DNA of 64,000 nucleotides from Rotaria sordida. Lineage: Eukaryota; Rotifera; Eurotatoria; Philodinida; Philodinidae. Positions within the stretch are counted from its first letter, which is position 1; each line of letters begins with the position of its first letter. This document shows positions 50,601-63,184 of this stretch, in pieces. Made by a program: the position numbers and the translations under genes. The stretch lies in contig CAJNOL010001341.1 in the NCBI GenBank assembly GCA_905250125.1, positions 1 through 64,000 of the forward strand, in the 5' to 3' direction. The notes beneath the pieces are model-generated. The model made no database searches, had not been told where the DNA came from, and was given only the letters and a program-made list of their open reading frames with translations.

Positions 50601-51491
50601 TTAGCAGGATTTCTTCCTGTGTACTATCTTTCTATGGTTATTGGCCGGTTTATTGTTGTTATCTCAAGAAGGAATCATTATTTTTGGCTGAAATTTTTAA
50701 AGTATTCTAATGATTTTTTTCTTTTGTTTTTGATATTTTAATTTTTCGCACATCATTCTTCGACTAAAAGACAAACTCTCTTTTATACGTTAAATTTGAC
50801 ATAAGCAATTCGTATTATGGATATGTTCATGAAAATGTTATTAAATTACGAGATTTATTTAAGATGAAGTATACAAATTTTTTCTAAAGAATTGCTATTT
50901 CAAAATCTCGTCAACAATATAAATAATCTAATTAGCATTATAATTCTTATATTAGATCTATAGTCTTATGTGCTGTGTATATTAAAGCAAAAAAAATCTT
51001 ATATTCATTTTTTTTCCTTGCATTTGTAAGTTATTCAGAAATCAAGGATATTTCATACTATTATTAGTTTGATTATTGGTACAAGTTTTGTTTACATTCC
51101 TCGTTTCTTTTGATGATTTAAAAGTAAACCATTCGATTGAATCGATTTCGAAGGTTTACTAAGCAACAGTTAAAGTGACATCTTTAGAAGATTTTTCTTT
51201 AAATCTTATTTAATTAAATAGAATATTTTGTCTTCTTGATAAAATAATATTCAATAGAGATGAATATAGTTTAAAAAAACAAGAGATTATCATGCTTTCA
51301 ATATATATATACATTAAATTGTTGTTATGAAGGCATTTCAGAATAGAAACCTTATTATTATTTTGTTTTATGTCACTTTTTTCTTTTCTATAAAGAATTG
51401 TTTTGTAAACTTCTCTATTAGTAATTTTCTTTTTCATTATTTATACTTAGATATGCAGTATTTAACGATAAAAAATATAATTCTATTGTAA
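47642..51491. other. Intergenic between VAT1-like and CCDC181
   Basis: 3.8 kb without a supported gene. 47.65-48.1 kb is CT-rich (5' region of VAT1-like). 49.76-50.09 kb holds a palindromic element, and 50.5-50.75 kb has decayed sequence resembling family A (ACTAGAAAAAGTCTTAGCAG, then TCAAGAAGGAATCATTATTT). Confidence 0.5.
49765..50085. repeat. Palindromic element (~320 bp)
   Basis: The left arm (TCTATAGATACTGCATAGTA, then ATTTGGATTCTTATTGATAT) pairs with the right arm (about 50000-50075, ATATCAATAAGAACCTAGAT, then TATGTAGTATCTATAGACC). The centre includes GATTTGAAACTTTG, also found near the centre of family B copies. Confidence 0.75.
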
Positions 51492-54400
51492 ATGACTATG
51501 GCTACAGCTACAAGTACATTTGCATCTTATGATCGATCAATACCACCATCATCAGCTATTTTTCGAATGTCGAATAATCCGACATTATCAAGACAAAATC
51601 ATGACTTTTTTACGACTAATACAAATACAACTGTACCACGATATGGTCATTGTTTAGATGGTAAATAAAAAATACATTTTCTATTTTTTGTAACAAAAAA
51701 ACAAACTATAAAAAGTATGATAATTTGATTCAGATATGGATATACTTACCTTGAAACGCCAATATGCTAATATTGATTTATTTGATCAAAGTACATTATC
51801 CAATTCAGCTGAAGATTTATCTCAACTTGATCGTCCTTCATATGAATGTGATATATTTGGTCAAGATGAAAATGATATTGATGATTGTAAGTATTTAAGA
51901 TTTTCTTTTTTTGAAAACATTAAAATACTTGTGTATAGTTACTAAGCAACAGACCTAAGTGAAACAAAAAAAAAAAAAGAAAATTATTTTTTGTATATGC
52001 GTTCTAATCGAAAAGAAACTTACATAGAGAATTGTTTGTTTTTCTTTTTTGTTTAATATTGAAATTATTAAATTTTCTAGATTCAATATTCATCTTTTTT
52101 CTAAGAAATAAAAATAATTCGAAAAAAAAAAAATCTAATATCAATATTTTATTATAGATGATATTCCATATGATGATGGTTATGATTATAATCTTATTAT
52201 TCAAGAACGATTAAAAAAAGCTAATGAAGAATTTGAACATGATCAAACACCAGCTGAATTAAAACATCGTCAACGTGTTTCATTTGATGCTATTGTTAAA
52301 GCAGTTGATATTATTCAAGATCCTACAGAACTTGATCATGATGATGATTTAGTTCGAAGATCTATTCCACCTGTTCTAGAAGAATCGTCTACAACTATTA
52401 CTAGTCCACGAAGTGAAACTAGTACACATGAATATACTGTACCACTTAATGATACACAACCAAAAGAAGGTTTGACATTACTTCAACAAATTAAAGCACT
52501 ACAATTTCATAATGCACAACTAATTAATGAACGATGGGCATCTACAACTGATAATGAAAATAATGATAATTTATTAAATCGAGAAGGTATATTTGTTTTG
52601 CTTTGTCTATAAGGTAACTAAATAACGCAATTTATGTAGGATTAAAATGTTAAATACGATGTAGCTGTCCTTGTTAATGATTGTCTCAGTGATGGAGCCA
52701 AGATTTTGCGCTAGAAGAGGCTTAGCCTCCTTCCTTCTACGGACCTTTGAACCTTTCCCAGAGAGATTTTTGAAGAAAAAAAAATACATCTTTCAAAAAT
52801 CTCGTTCAGGGACTGGGCTTCCCCCACTGGATTGTTTTATTCTAAATTTTTTTAGATACATTTCTTCATTATTATTTTAGTTAGTCTTTCGAAGATGCAA
52901 TAAGAAAATAGTTTATATATCAACAACGTCTATCACTGCGTGTGATGGTCTCTAACTAGTGCCGGTTATGATCAGAGGGGTCCAGATTTCTTTCTCTATA
53001 CTTCAACATACCTTTTAAATTGTGCTTCACAAAAAAGCTGTTAGCACAAACTCTGTGGGATCATAATGTAAAACACGATGTAGTTGCTGTTGCTAATCAC
53101 CGGAAGATTATTTTATTCAATCAATTTTTGGGCATATTTCTTCACTATCCTTTTACTTAAATCCTCTAGAAATGCAATAAAAAAGTAACTCGTATATTAT
53201 AATGAGAGGTTATCGCTAATATCTGCCACGGTCTGTGATGGAGAGATGATCCAAACTTTCATTCCGATAGTTCAACACTTAGATCGTGTCATACAAAACT
53301 CTTTGTTTATGCATTTTTTTGCTACAAGAACGCTTTAAATAAAACTTGATTTTTTTTTTGATAATTTAGATGATTTATCTGTATCATCATGTAAATCAAA
53401 TGAAAATAATAATGAGACTCAAAATATGTTAAAAGCAACTTCCAATTCAACAGTATCAAAAAAAGCAATGATTGTTGCTGTTAATGGTCGATTTGATTTA
53501 CAAGATGAAGATGATTATATAGCTAAACATCATATGAAATCTACTACTACTACTAATAATAATAATAAAATTTCATTTTTACCTGCACCACCAACAGAAC
53601 CTAAAAAAAATCAAGATTTACCTCATCGTCCATTTCCAGTTCGACCTAAATCATCTGATAGTGGAAGAAGAACGAATACAAATTCAGCAAATTTATCTTC
53701 TGATAAGAATACTAAAATACAAACAACAACACGACAACGACCAAAAAGGTATAAAGAATAAGAATTATTTTTCTTTTTTTATATTTAAATATTTATCTAT
53801 AGTGCGGGTACTGTAAAAAATGTTGAAACATATACAGATAAGTAAGTAAAATTTTCTTAAATCAATATTATTTGATTTATTTTAACATAAAAGACCATTG
53901 TCTGGTATTGATTTTAATGAACTTTTACGAAAAGCAGCGGAAAAAAAACGAGCAGAATTACGTGAAGAACGTCGTAAGAAAAAAGAAGTAATATTATTTT
54001 CTTATTATAATACTACAAATTTATAATCATTATAATACTATCTAGGCAGAAGAAAAACGTCAACAAGAATTGGCTAAAGCAGAAGAATCCTATAAACGAT
54101 GGTTACGAGAAAAAGATTCTGAACGTAAAAGAATCAATGAAGAAAAAAGATTAGAAAAAGAAGAACTAGAAGTAGAATCTTTTAAAAAATTTATATATAT
54201 ATATATACATATATCTTTGATTTTCTTTTGTTTTTTTTTTCTTCTCTTAGACTCGTCAAGCTGAAGAAGAAAAAGAATTAACTGATTTACGAGAAAAAAA
54301 ATATAAAGAATGGCTTGAACGTAAAGGTCAAGAAACAAAAATTGCAAATGAATTTAAAAAATTAAAAGCTGATGAAAATGAAATGATATCAGGAAGTTCA

Positions 54401-56781
54401 TCATCATCAGTAAATAATGCTAGTCGAGATAGTAATCATCGAGCATTTCAAAGGTAATTTAGAATTTTAACAATATTGAAAAAAAGAAATCAGAACATAA
54501 TATAATATATCAATTTAATCTATTAAGATTTCTTTTTTCATACGTTTTATGAATACTTAAAGATACTTCCATATTCAGCTTTTGTCTTCCGAAAGGATAA
54601 ATCTTCAACACATTAGAAGGCCTCCTTTGAGAATTAATGTTTTTTTTGCCCACAACCATATCTACGATCAGTATCAACAATATTTTGCTTCCATGGTCAT
54701 AACGACATATCAGTTTTGAGTTAGAAAAATCTTCAAAAAGAAACAGCTAATAGGAAACTACAATCTATTGTGGGATTACCTTAGTGTTCTTTTGCAACAT
54801 AATCTGAAAAAATTCTTGACACTCTCTATACGAAAAATACATTCTCATATTCATAGGACCTAATTGATTTATTGCACATTAGTACGAATCACATATGAAG
54901 AAATCTTTCTAAAATTGGAATACATTCGGTAAAATCCCGTTGTGTATTATTTCTGTGTTTGAGAATATATTTCTTGTCGTAAAAAGATCTAAAGACATTT
55001 TTCGAAACATACAAACAACAAAACAACATTGAATGTGTACTCAACTGTTGTTTTTCTTTAAACTATTTCTTTGACGACAACTATAATCATTGTTGACAGT
55101 GACAGATCTTATTATTCAGCAGAAAGATTGCTATTAGACATTTTACTAAGATGTTACAATTTGTTGACTATATTTTTCTAAGAATACTCTTCTTACTAAT
55201 GTTCGTCTTCATTTCTTTTTTCACAAGATATTATCTATTTCTTTCTCATTCTATATATGTCAGATAAATGAAATAGATTGACCGCAGGTATTTTATAATG
55301 TGTCAATGGTTTTATTTTTCAAAAAACACAAAAAAACAAAGTATGTGGTATAATAATCACAAACTCCTGGAGGACTAAATTGGTCTTCGAAAGAGCGCCG
55401 TCCTTTTGACCTACGCACTAAATAAAACACTGAATTAATGTATAATTATAAAAGTCGAAAAACATGGAACGCATTCGCTGAAAAATCACATCAACATTTA
55501 CATGTTATTTCAGTGTTTTTCGAACTTCAGAAAGACAAGTAGATAATCGTCTTCATTTCTCAACCATAGTACATCTGATAGAGCGTAAACTTTCTTTCAC
55601 TTATACTAGAAAGTATGAATGATATCTAATTTTTTTTTTTTTTGTAATTTTTAGCTTTATCAGATGTATTGTAGCTGACTAGGAGAACTTAAATGTCTAT
55701 TTTCGAAAAATTTCTATAAGATCTCAGATTTTTAGAAGTATTATCTTTTCGAATTTTTTTCCTTTTATGCAAAAAATTTCAAGATTTCTAGACTTTGTAT
55801 CTTCGATCTATAAACTTTTCAAAACATTCACATTTTTTTCAAAGATATTATTGAATACAAAATGATTTAAAAAATTTGCATATTGAAAATATGAAATCTA
55901 AAAATTCGAAAACTTTGTACAAACCTTTGAATGAAAGTAATATCTATAGGTACAAAATAAAAATATTGAAATTGGTAGAGAATATCTGAGAAGAGTAATA
56001 CGAGGAGTTGTTTTTTTACTCTTGAGATTTCAATATACTCTACACGAAAGCATTAGAAAATTTTTGTTCTACTCTTCGAGATCTATCTACTCTGAAATTT
56101 TTCTTGAAGCAAATGGTCTCCTTAGTCATAAAACAATTTCTCAGGAAATAGAGCTCTTTTTATTGATGATTTTTATCGAAAAAAAAAAATTTAATATTAT
56201 TCCAATATTTCAGAACGAATTTTTAAAAACTTCATATTTTTTATGATTAATAAGTCATCAACGTACTCAATGATATGGTTTAAATAACCCAAAAAATACG
56301 TCGATTCTAAAGGTCATAATCATGTTATGATTTATCAGCTATAAATAAACATCTGATTTTTTTAATGAGTCTTCATTGCTGATGTTATTTGAAATTATAA
56401 TACTATTTCTCTAGAAAAATATCATTATATATCATATATGGGTACAAGATATTAATAATAATATTAATTAATGATTTATTTTGCATGATTAAATTGAAAA
56501 TTTTTCAATTCTAAATATATATATTTATGATTAGTTTAGTAAAATAAATGAAATGAAAAGCAAATAGAAATTTATTTTTAGAAAAAATTTAGATTTATTC
56601 ATTGATTATTTTTATGTTTTTCTTTTATAGATGGCTTCGTCGAAAATATGAACAATCTATGGAACAAAAACGTCAATTACATCTTGAAGCTAAACGTCAA
56701 CGTCGTCGACAACGTCGTTCATTAAAACGACATCAACTTCAACAAGATCTTCAATTGGCTAAATCATTTGGATATTCATAA
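51492..56781 (+). CDS. CCDC181: CCDC181 homologue
   Basis: Nine exons: 51492-51660, 51734-51886, 52158-52586, 53370-53748, 53803-53841, 53894-53987, 54046-54171, 54251-54453, 56631-56781; all phases close; 580 aa. Three conserved blocks identify it. One is in exon 3 (YNLIIQERLKKANEEFEHDQ then RQRVSFDAIVKAVD). One is in exon 4 (AMIVAVNGRFDLQDEDDYIA followed by FLPAPPTEP). The last is the charged C-terminal coiled coil with repeated W-L-R/E-R-K units (YKRWLREKD, YKEWLERKG, FQRWLRRKYEQSM) ending in a basic helix. In mammals CCDC181 is a microtubule-associated protein of sperm flagella and motile cilia that binds HOOK1. A ciliary role would fit an animal with a ciliated corona (inference). Intron 3 carries family C repeats with a nested MITE; intron 8 is 2.2 kb. 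Confidence 0.85.
52648..53315 (+). repeat. Two tandem family C repeat copies in a CCDC181 intron
   Basis: Copy 1 runs from about 52648 to 53045 and is interrupted by the hAT-like MITE at 52687-52829. Copy 2 is about 53066-53315. Both follow the order ACGATGTAG(T/C)TG, GATT(A/G)TTTTATTC, GAAATGCAATAA or similar, (C/G)TGTGATGG, TTCAACA, then ATxGTGCTTCACAAAA or a variant. The same unit occurs in the Elongin-B intron. Confidence 0.65.
52679..52837. mobile_element. hAT-like MITE (143 bp) nested in a family C repeat
   Basis: The element is 52687-52829, CAGTGATGGAGCCAAGATTT at the left and GGGCTTCCCCCACTG at the right (inverse CAGTGGGGGAAGCCC). Flanks are GATTGTCT (52679-52686) and GATTGTTT (52830-52837), an 8-bp duplication with one mismatch. 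Internally, GAGATTTTTGAAG pairs with CTTTCAAAAATCTC. The host family C sequence reads through if the element is removed. Confidence 0.85.
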
Positions 56782-58507
56782 TTTTTATATTTCATATACG
56801 AAAAAAAAAAAAAAAAAAGGAAATATATATGTTTTTAATTATGTTTAAAAAAAATCGTTTGTATTCATAAAGAAAGAAAAAAAATGTCATTTTTATTTAT
56901 ATAACAAGCAGACACATTTTGTTATAAATACCTACATATACACGAATGCAAGCGACAAAACCCGTAGTTTGCCATATTTTTCATATTTCTATATTAACGA
57001 ATACATCGACCGGAACGTTGCATAGGAAAAAATATGTGAAAATAATCAAAACAAATTTATTATGTAGTTATTTTTTACTCTTTTATCTCAACCTCATAAC
57101 ATTCAAACAATAATACAAAATACAGAAAAAATATTTAAAATATAGGTGCAAATACATTCAGTGTAACCATGTAAAAAAAATATTTACTTATTGTGTCGAT
57201 AAAACCTAATCATTAATATCCATCTTAGGTTTGATCACTGATTTCATCAAAATGAAAAATATTAATTTCGAATGTTGAGAATATGACCTGTACAAATAAG
57301 AGAAAACACTAGCATGTTTTTTCGAAAATGAAATATATTAACATAAAAATAGTATATTTTGTAAATATTTTAGGCCTTTTCGAAATAGTTATATGTACTA
57401 TCTTTATATTGCTATCGTTAGTTCTATTATTCATGCAATCTAATAATGAAATTAATAATCACAATATATCATGATTTGTTCTTTTGAAAAGCACGAATGC
57501 ATTCGTTTAATTTCATTTTTTTTTCTTGCTCACCATCTTGATAAATATATGTGTGAAGGAGTGTAATGATGAAAATACCTTTCGAAACTATTAGCAAGTG
57601 AGAAACACATGGAAGGGAATATTTATTTTTTGTTATCCAATGATCAAACCACACACATTTATATAATAAATTGATCGAACTATATAAAATTAAACAAGTA
57701 TTAAGTACTTTGTTTTTTTTTCTTTATAGATTGGTTTGATTTTATTTTTACTTCCTATTGATGAATAATATACGAATATAAAACGACGAAAATAATTTCC
57801 TATCATGAATATCTATTTGACACAGTACGACCAGTATTTTAATTTTTGATATGACGTACGAAAGATGATTTATTGACGACATAAGAAAAAAAAACGAAAT
57901 ATTTATGCTTTTATCGATACAATGAATAATTCATTATTACTTTAATAGTTAGGTTGTTTTTCTTTTCTTCAAAAAATGAATCGATATATCATTGTAATAG
58001 TTTCATGAAAGATCGGCGTAAACAATCAACAGTCTCTATACATTTCAAATTTACATCTATTTGAACTTTATGCGTCACAGTTCATGATTTTGATGATTTT
58101 TCTATATAGAAATGTATCGATATAACTGCTATTATTAGGTTTGATAATTCATTTGCTTGCCAGTCATTAATCACACCATTGACACATTGAATGCTATACT
58201 GATGGTTTTTTTTCCACAAAAAAAAAAAAAAAAAAAAAAAAATTAAGACGAATATACCACACCATTACTTCACACATACCTTGTGTATCTTATTTTCGTA
58301 TATCGAAATCACGAGAACAAGTGGGTGAGAAAAAAAATGTTTTCATTCTCTCTCTTTTCTCATGTATATATTTATCCTCAATAATACTGTTTCGCTTTCA
58401 TTATAACATCGACGACATTATTGTCACATAAAATCAAAAGACATTATTTATAATAATAGTTTATTACATATTTTAGTTTGAAACATTGTTGATTTCTCCA
58501 ATTATAT
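56782..58507. other. Intergenic between CCDC181 and the NifS-like gene
   Basis: No gene is supported. It is AT-rich, with a poly-A run of about 25 at 58218-58242. A 61-codon minus-strand frame near 57.5 kb has no recognisable feature. Confidence 0.5.
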
Positions 58508-61500
58508 ATGTACTCCTATACACCAACACAGGTATGATATTTTGTTTTTAGAAAAAACAAGAAAATTGTTTGTTATGAAATATTATTATTTACCATAGGT
58601 ATTTTCGATGCATCAGCATCATCATCCTCTGCATCAAGCAATGTATGTTCAACAACGTCAAGGAATTAATTTATTATTTCCTCAATACAGTCAACTACAA
58701 CATATGCAAACTGCTTTTTCTGCTCCATCTGTTACATTTCCACAACAAACAATGGATCAAAAGCCACAATTATTTAGAACAGATCAACTAGTACCACAAA
58801 CTTCATCACAACTTCCGGCACCTGTCCAGCAACATCTTCAACAACAAATTCAACAAAAAATGCAACAAAGTCAACAACAAATACCACGTTCAAGTCCAGT
58901 TAATATGATACCAATGTCATCATCTGATCCATGGCTATCAAATGGTCCAATACCACAAGACCAAGATCTATTGCGGCCTCTTACCATCAATGGGGCGCAC
59001 CAAAGGTTTGAGATAAATCCATATCTTAATCGCACGAACAGTATTAGTAGTAATACATCTGCACTACCATTAAGTGCATCGTTTGAATCACCATTATCAG
59101 CTCATTATCATTATAATCATTCATCATCATCACCACCATCTGAACTTTATCAACGACGTGAACGACGTAATAGTGGTTCAAGTTGTTATGAATCAGATAA
59201 TAGTGATCCATCCAGTGATGATGAAGACCAATTTGCGGTAAGAAATATTGTTTTTTTTTTTCTAATGGCGCTTATTCTTAACGAATATTTGTTTTTTTTA
59301 ATTTTTTTTTTCAAAAAAAAAAATAAATTTATTTATTTATTTAACTTTTTTCGAAAAAAAAGTCGATTCTAACCGTTTAAAATACACGCTATTGATGTTC
59401 ATTAAAAATAATTTAAGATTTTTTTTTTCTGTAAATTATTAGTGGCTACCAACAAAATTTAAAACATCACAAACATTATCAACATCATATTCAAAGTCTC
59501 AATCGAATTCAATGACTCGTTCAGAATTACCAACAACTGAACAACAACCTAATGATATTTATCAAAGATTAACTAATAATAATCAAATTTTTCCATCTAT
59601 TAATAAAATTTATCATTCATCAAATAAAAATAATAATAGTGTTGTACGTCCTAAACTTATTCAATATATTGATGAGAATATTATTGGCAAGGGTCATATT
59701 TTTTATGGACCATGGGGTTTAAGACGAAGTGAGATTTTTTTTGTTTTTTAATCATTTTTATATCAAAATAATTTGTTTGTTTTTCCTTTTAAAGTGGTGT
59801 ATTGTGATTATACAGCATCAGGTCGTCCATTGGAATTTATTGAAAAATATATTCGAACTCATGTACTTCCATTGTAAGTAAATTAAAAATTTTTTAAATG
59901 TGTTTGTTTTTTTTTTTTCGTTTCATAAATTTAATTTTTCTTTTTCAATAGATATGGTAATACACATAGTGAAACAAGTCTATGTGCTGAACAATCAACA
60001 AGATTTCGTGAAGAAGCTCGTAATATAATAAAAAAATCGGTTAATGCTAATGAAAATGATATTTTATTATTTACTGGTACTGGCTCAACCGGTGCTGTTC
60101 ATGCACTTGTTGATAATTTTAATTTTTATGATGAAAATAATCGAAATAATACAATTGTTATGGTTAGTGCATTTGAACATCATAGTAATATATTACCATG
60201 GACAGAAACAGGTGTTGAAGTAAGATATGAAATTTTATTAAAAAAAAAAAAATTTATTTTTTATTTATATTTATTTATTTTTCTATTCTGCTAAAAGGTA
60301 ATTCGAATACCAACAACACAACAAGGTCTACTTGATAAATCAGTATTAAAAGAAAAATTACAATATTATTCAAATTTAAAAAAACGTATTATTTGTTCAT
60401 TAAATGCTGCAAGTAATATAACTGGTATTTATACTGATGTTGATGGTGTATCAACACTTGTTCATTCATATTCGGGTTTAATTTTTTGGGATTATGCAAC
60501 AGCTGCACCTTATGTTAAAATTAATATGAATTCATCACCAACAGCTTATAAAGATGCTATATTTATCTCAACACATAAATTTCTTGGTGGTCCCGGCACA
60601 CCTGGTAAGATATTAAAACATAAATAAACGACATTTGTTTTTTTATTATTATTTTTATTTTCACAGGTATTTTAATTGCCAAAAAACATTTATTTAGTTT
60701 GAAACCTCCAAAATCATGTGGTGGTGGTACAGTTAATTTTGTAACTCGTACATGTCGTGAATATAATTATGATTTTGAAATTCGTGAAGAAGGTGGTACA
60801 CCAGATATAATTGGTTGTATTCGAGCTGGCCTTGTTTTTCAATTAAAAGATTCGCTTGATTTGAATTATATTCAAGCACGTGAAAATGAATTAGCTAAAC
60901 GATTTTTTCGACGTTTTAAAAAAACTGAAACATTAGTTATTCTCGGCTCTCAAACAGCTCCACGTTTACCAATATTTTCATTTGCTGTTTATGTACCAGT
61001 TATATGTAAATATTTACATCATAATTTTGTTTGTCGTTTATTTAATGACTTATTTGGTATACAAGTACGATCTGGTTGTGCTTGTGCTGGGCCATATGCA
61101 CTTGATTTATTAAATATCAATGATGCTAAAACAAACACGTATTGTTTGTTTATGACAGAAAATGTTGGGTGAGTTGAATTAATTTCAAAAAATTGAAAAA
61201 CAAAAATTATTTTATTTTAATTTTTTGATTTTAGAGCTCGAGGAAATGATGGCATTGTTCGAACTATGATGATGAAGTAAATAGAAAATTCCTTTTTTGT
61301 TTTTTATTTCTAATTGAATCAAAATTTTCGTTGTTTTCAGACCCGGTTTTTCACGTGTTAATTTACCATATTTTGTAACTGATGGTGAAATTGAATATAT
61401 TCTTCATGCTATAGAATTTATTGCTGTTCATGGATGGAAATTTTTACCATTAGTAATATAGAAAACTATTGATGTATGATATCTTAAGTTTGTTATTCTT

Positions 61501-63184
61501 CTTTTTTGTTTTGTTTTAGTATACATATAATCCAGCAACAGCTTCATGGTCTAATCGTAGTGGTTTTCGATTAGCTCAATCAAGTCTTGAGGATATAACA
61601 TATAAATCTGGTAAAATGCAATATTCCGGAAGAAAAAATGAACCATCAACTACACATGGAGAAAAATATATTCCTGTAAGTAAATTCTGATTAACAATGA
61701 TTTTGATTATAGTATAAACGACAGAAGTTAATGATTTATGTGATAGTCAATTCTCAGTAGGACTTTTCTAAAAAATGTTTTCTTTAGATTTTCAAATATA
61801 ATGAGAGAAGTTTCTTAACTGATTAATCACTTTTAATTTGGGACTATATACATCATGTAGATCCTAATGAGTTATGCATATGCCGAAAAGAGGTCAGACT
61901 TTTAGCTTATTACTGCCGATATATTGCATTTTTACGATATTTTTCAATATCATGCTGTGGTCTTGCTCAGAAATACTAAGAAAATTGATTTTCGAATTTC
62001 GACTTGAAACTTTGTATAGAAACAAACCTTGAAAAGAATAGTTTAGTGTGAAAGTTTCAAATATTTTCATTGTTCCTATGCCAATATACAGTCATAGTAA
62101 AATCACGCCTTTTACATCGCTTATGTACACCTGCAAGTATGATGTCTTTATTTCAGAATACAAACAGATCAAATGGCTTGATACTTTGACGATAAACTAT
62201 TCTTATCAAGGCTTATTTCTATGTAAAACTTTAACATGAAATTTAAAAATCAGTTTGGGTATTTCTAAGCGGAAGGAACTATGATATCGTATTGAAAAAT
62301 ACCATAAAAATAGAATATATCGGCAGCAATAAGCTAAAACTCCGAACTTTTTTTCGTAATATACATAATCTAGTAGGATCTACATAGTATATATGCGTTC
62401 GGATCAAAAGCAATTAATCAGTTGGAGAACTTCTCTCGTAAGATGGAGCAATTTAATAAATCTATCTGTAATATTGTTAGGATTTATCACAAAATTTACA
62501 TTGAATATATTCTAAATGTGAATCTATAGTTCTGTAGCGTCAGTCCTTATCCACATATTGCATTAAAATAAATACTAACATTTTAAATAAAGTCCGAAAA
62601 ACTACTAATCGATATACGATGTTCAAATCATATTGAGTTTTAAATATGGTGATGACAGTTATAGATTGAAATCTAATTTAAAAAAAAAGAATTTCATTTT
62701 TAATCAATCAGTATCGTAAGTCGTTCGTTTTTAATTTATTTATCAGTGTTTAAAAGCATTCTTTTTTTCATTATCTTAGGATCCATTCCATGAAGCAAAA
62801 CTACTTGCTGTTGAGGCTATGAGATATGCACTTCAAGTAATTGATTATACATCAGATCCACCATTAAATGTACCCGATAAATATTTACATACAGTTTGGT
62901 TTGCATTACCGATTGATATTGCTTTAATGATGCTTAAACGAAAAGAAACTGGAAAAGACCCAAATTGTGATATTAATACGATTCCGTTTATACCTGATGA
63001 TGCAAAGGTTAATTTGTTCATGATATAATAAAGAAAAGATTTTTTTAGTTTTTATTTTATTTTATTTTAGAAACGAATCATTGAATCAACGAAAATAAAA
63101 TCAGTAACAAATACCCGTAAAACAATGGCTAATCGAAAGAAACATAATTCTAAGCGTGGTGCATCAACATCCCGCATTCGATAA
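58508..63184 (+). CDS. Q/H-rich extension fused to a NifS/SufS-like PLP enzyme
   Basis: Twelve exons: 58508-58531, 58599-59237, 59443-59728, 59795-59873, 59952-60219, 60298-60604, 60667-61168, 61235-61276, 61341-61452, 61520-61675, 62780-63007, 63071-63184; phases close; 918 aa. Residues 1-300 are disordered: Gln/His-rich (HQHHHPLHQ, repeated QQQ), then Ser-rich with an acidic patch (SDPSSDDEDQ). Residues ~300-730 form an aminotransferase class V / cysteine desulfurase-like domain. Its visible active-site residues are H419-H420 (FEHHSN, ring stacking), D497 (FWDYATAAP), K526 (STHKFLGGPGTP, the PLP Schiff base), R669 and the loop RSGCACAGPY with C672/C674 at the place of the catalytic Cys. The last ~190 residues are unrecognised and end in a Lys/Arg-rich tail (NRKKHNSKRGASTSRIR). 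It is not MOCOS (no MOSC domain) and not the mitochondrial NFS1 by layout. Exon 1 (8 codons) is the least certain. Translation could instead begin at M in exon 2 (58608) or exon 3 (59512). Confidence 0.8.
61803..62440. repeat. Palindromic element, family B copy in the NifS-like gene
   Basis: About 640 bp in intron 10. The left end GAGAGAAGTTTCTTAACTGA, then TTAATCACTTTTA, mirrors the right end AAAAGCAATTAATCAGTTGG, then AGAACTTCTCTC. Inner arms also pair: TTTCGACTTGAAACTTTGTA with ACTTTAACATGAAATTTAAA-type sequence. It matches the copies at 17.0 and 35.1 kb. Confidence 0.85.
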
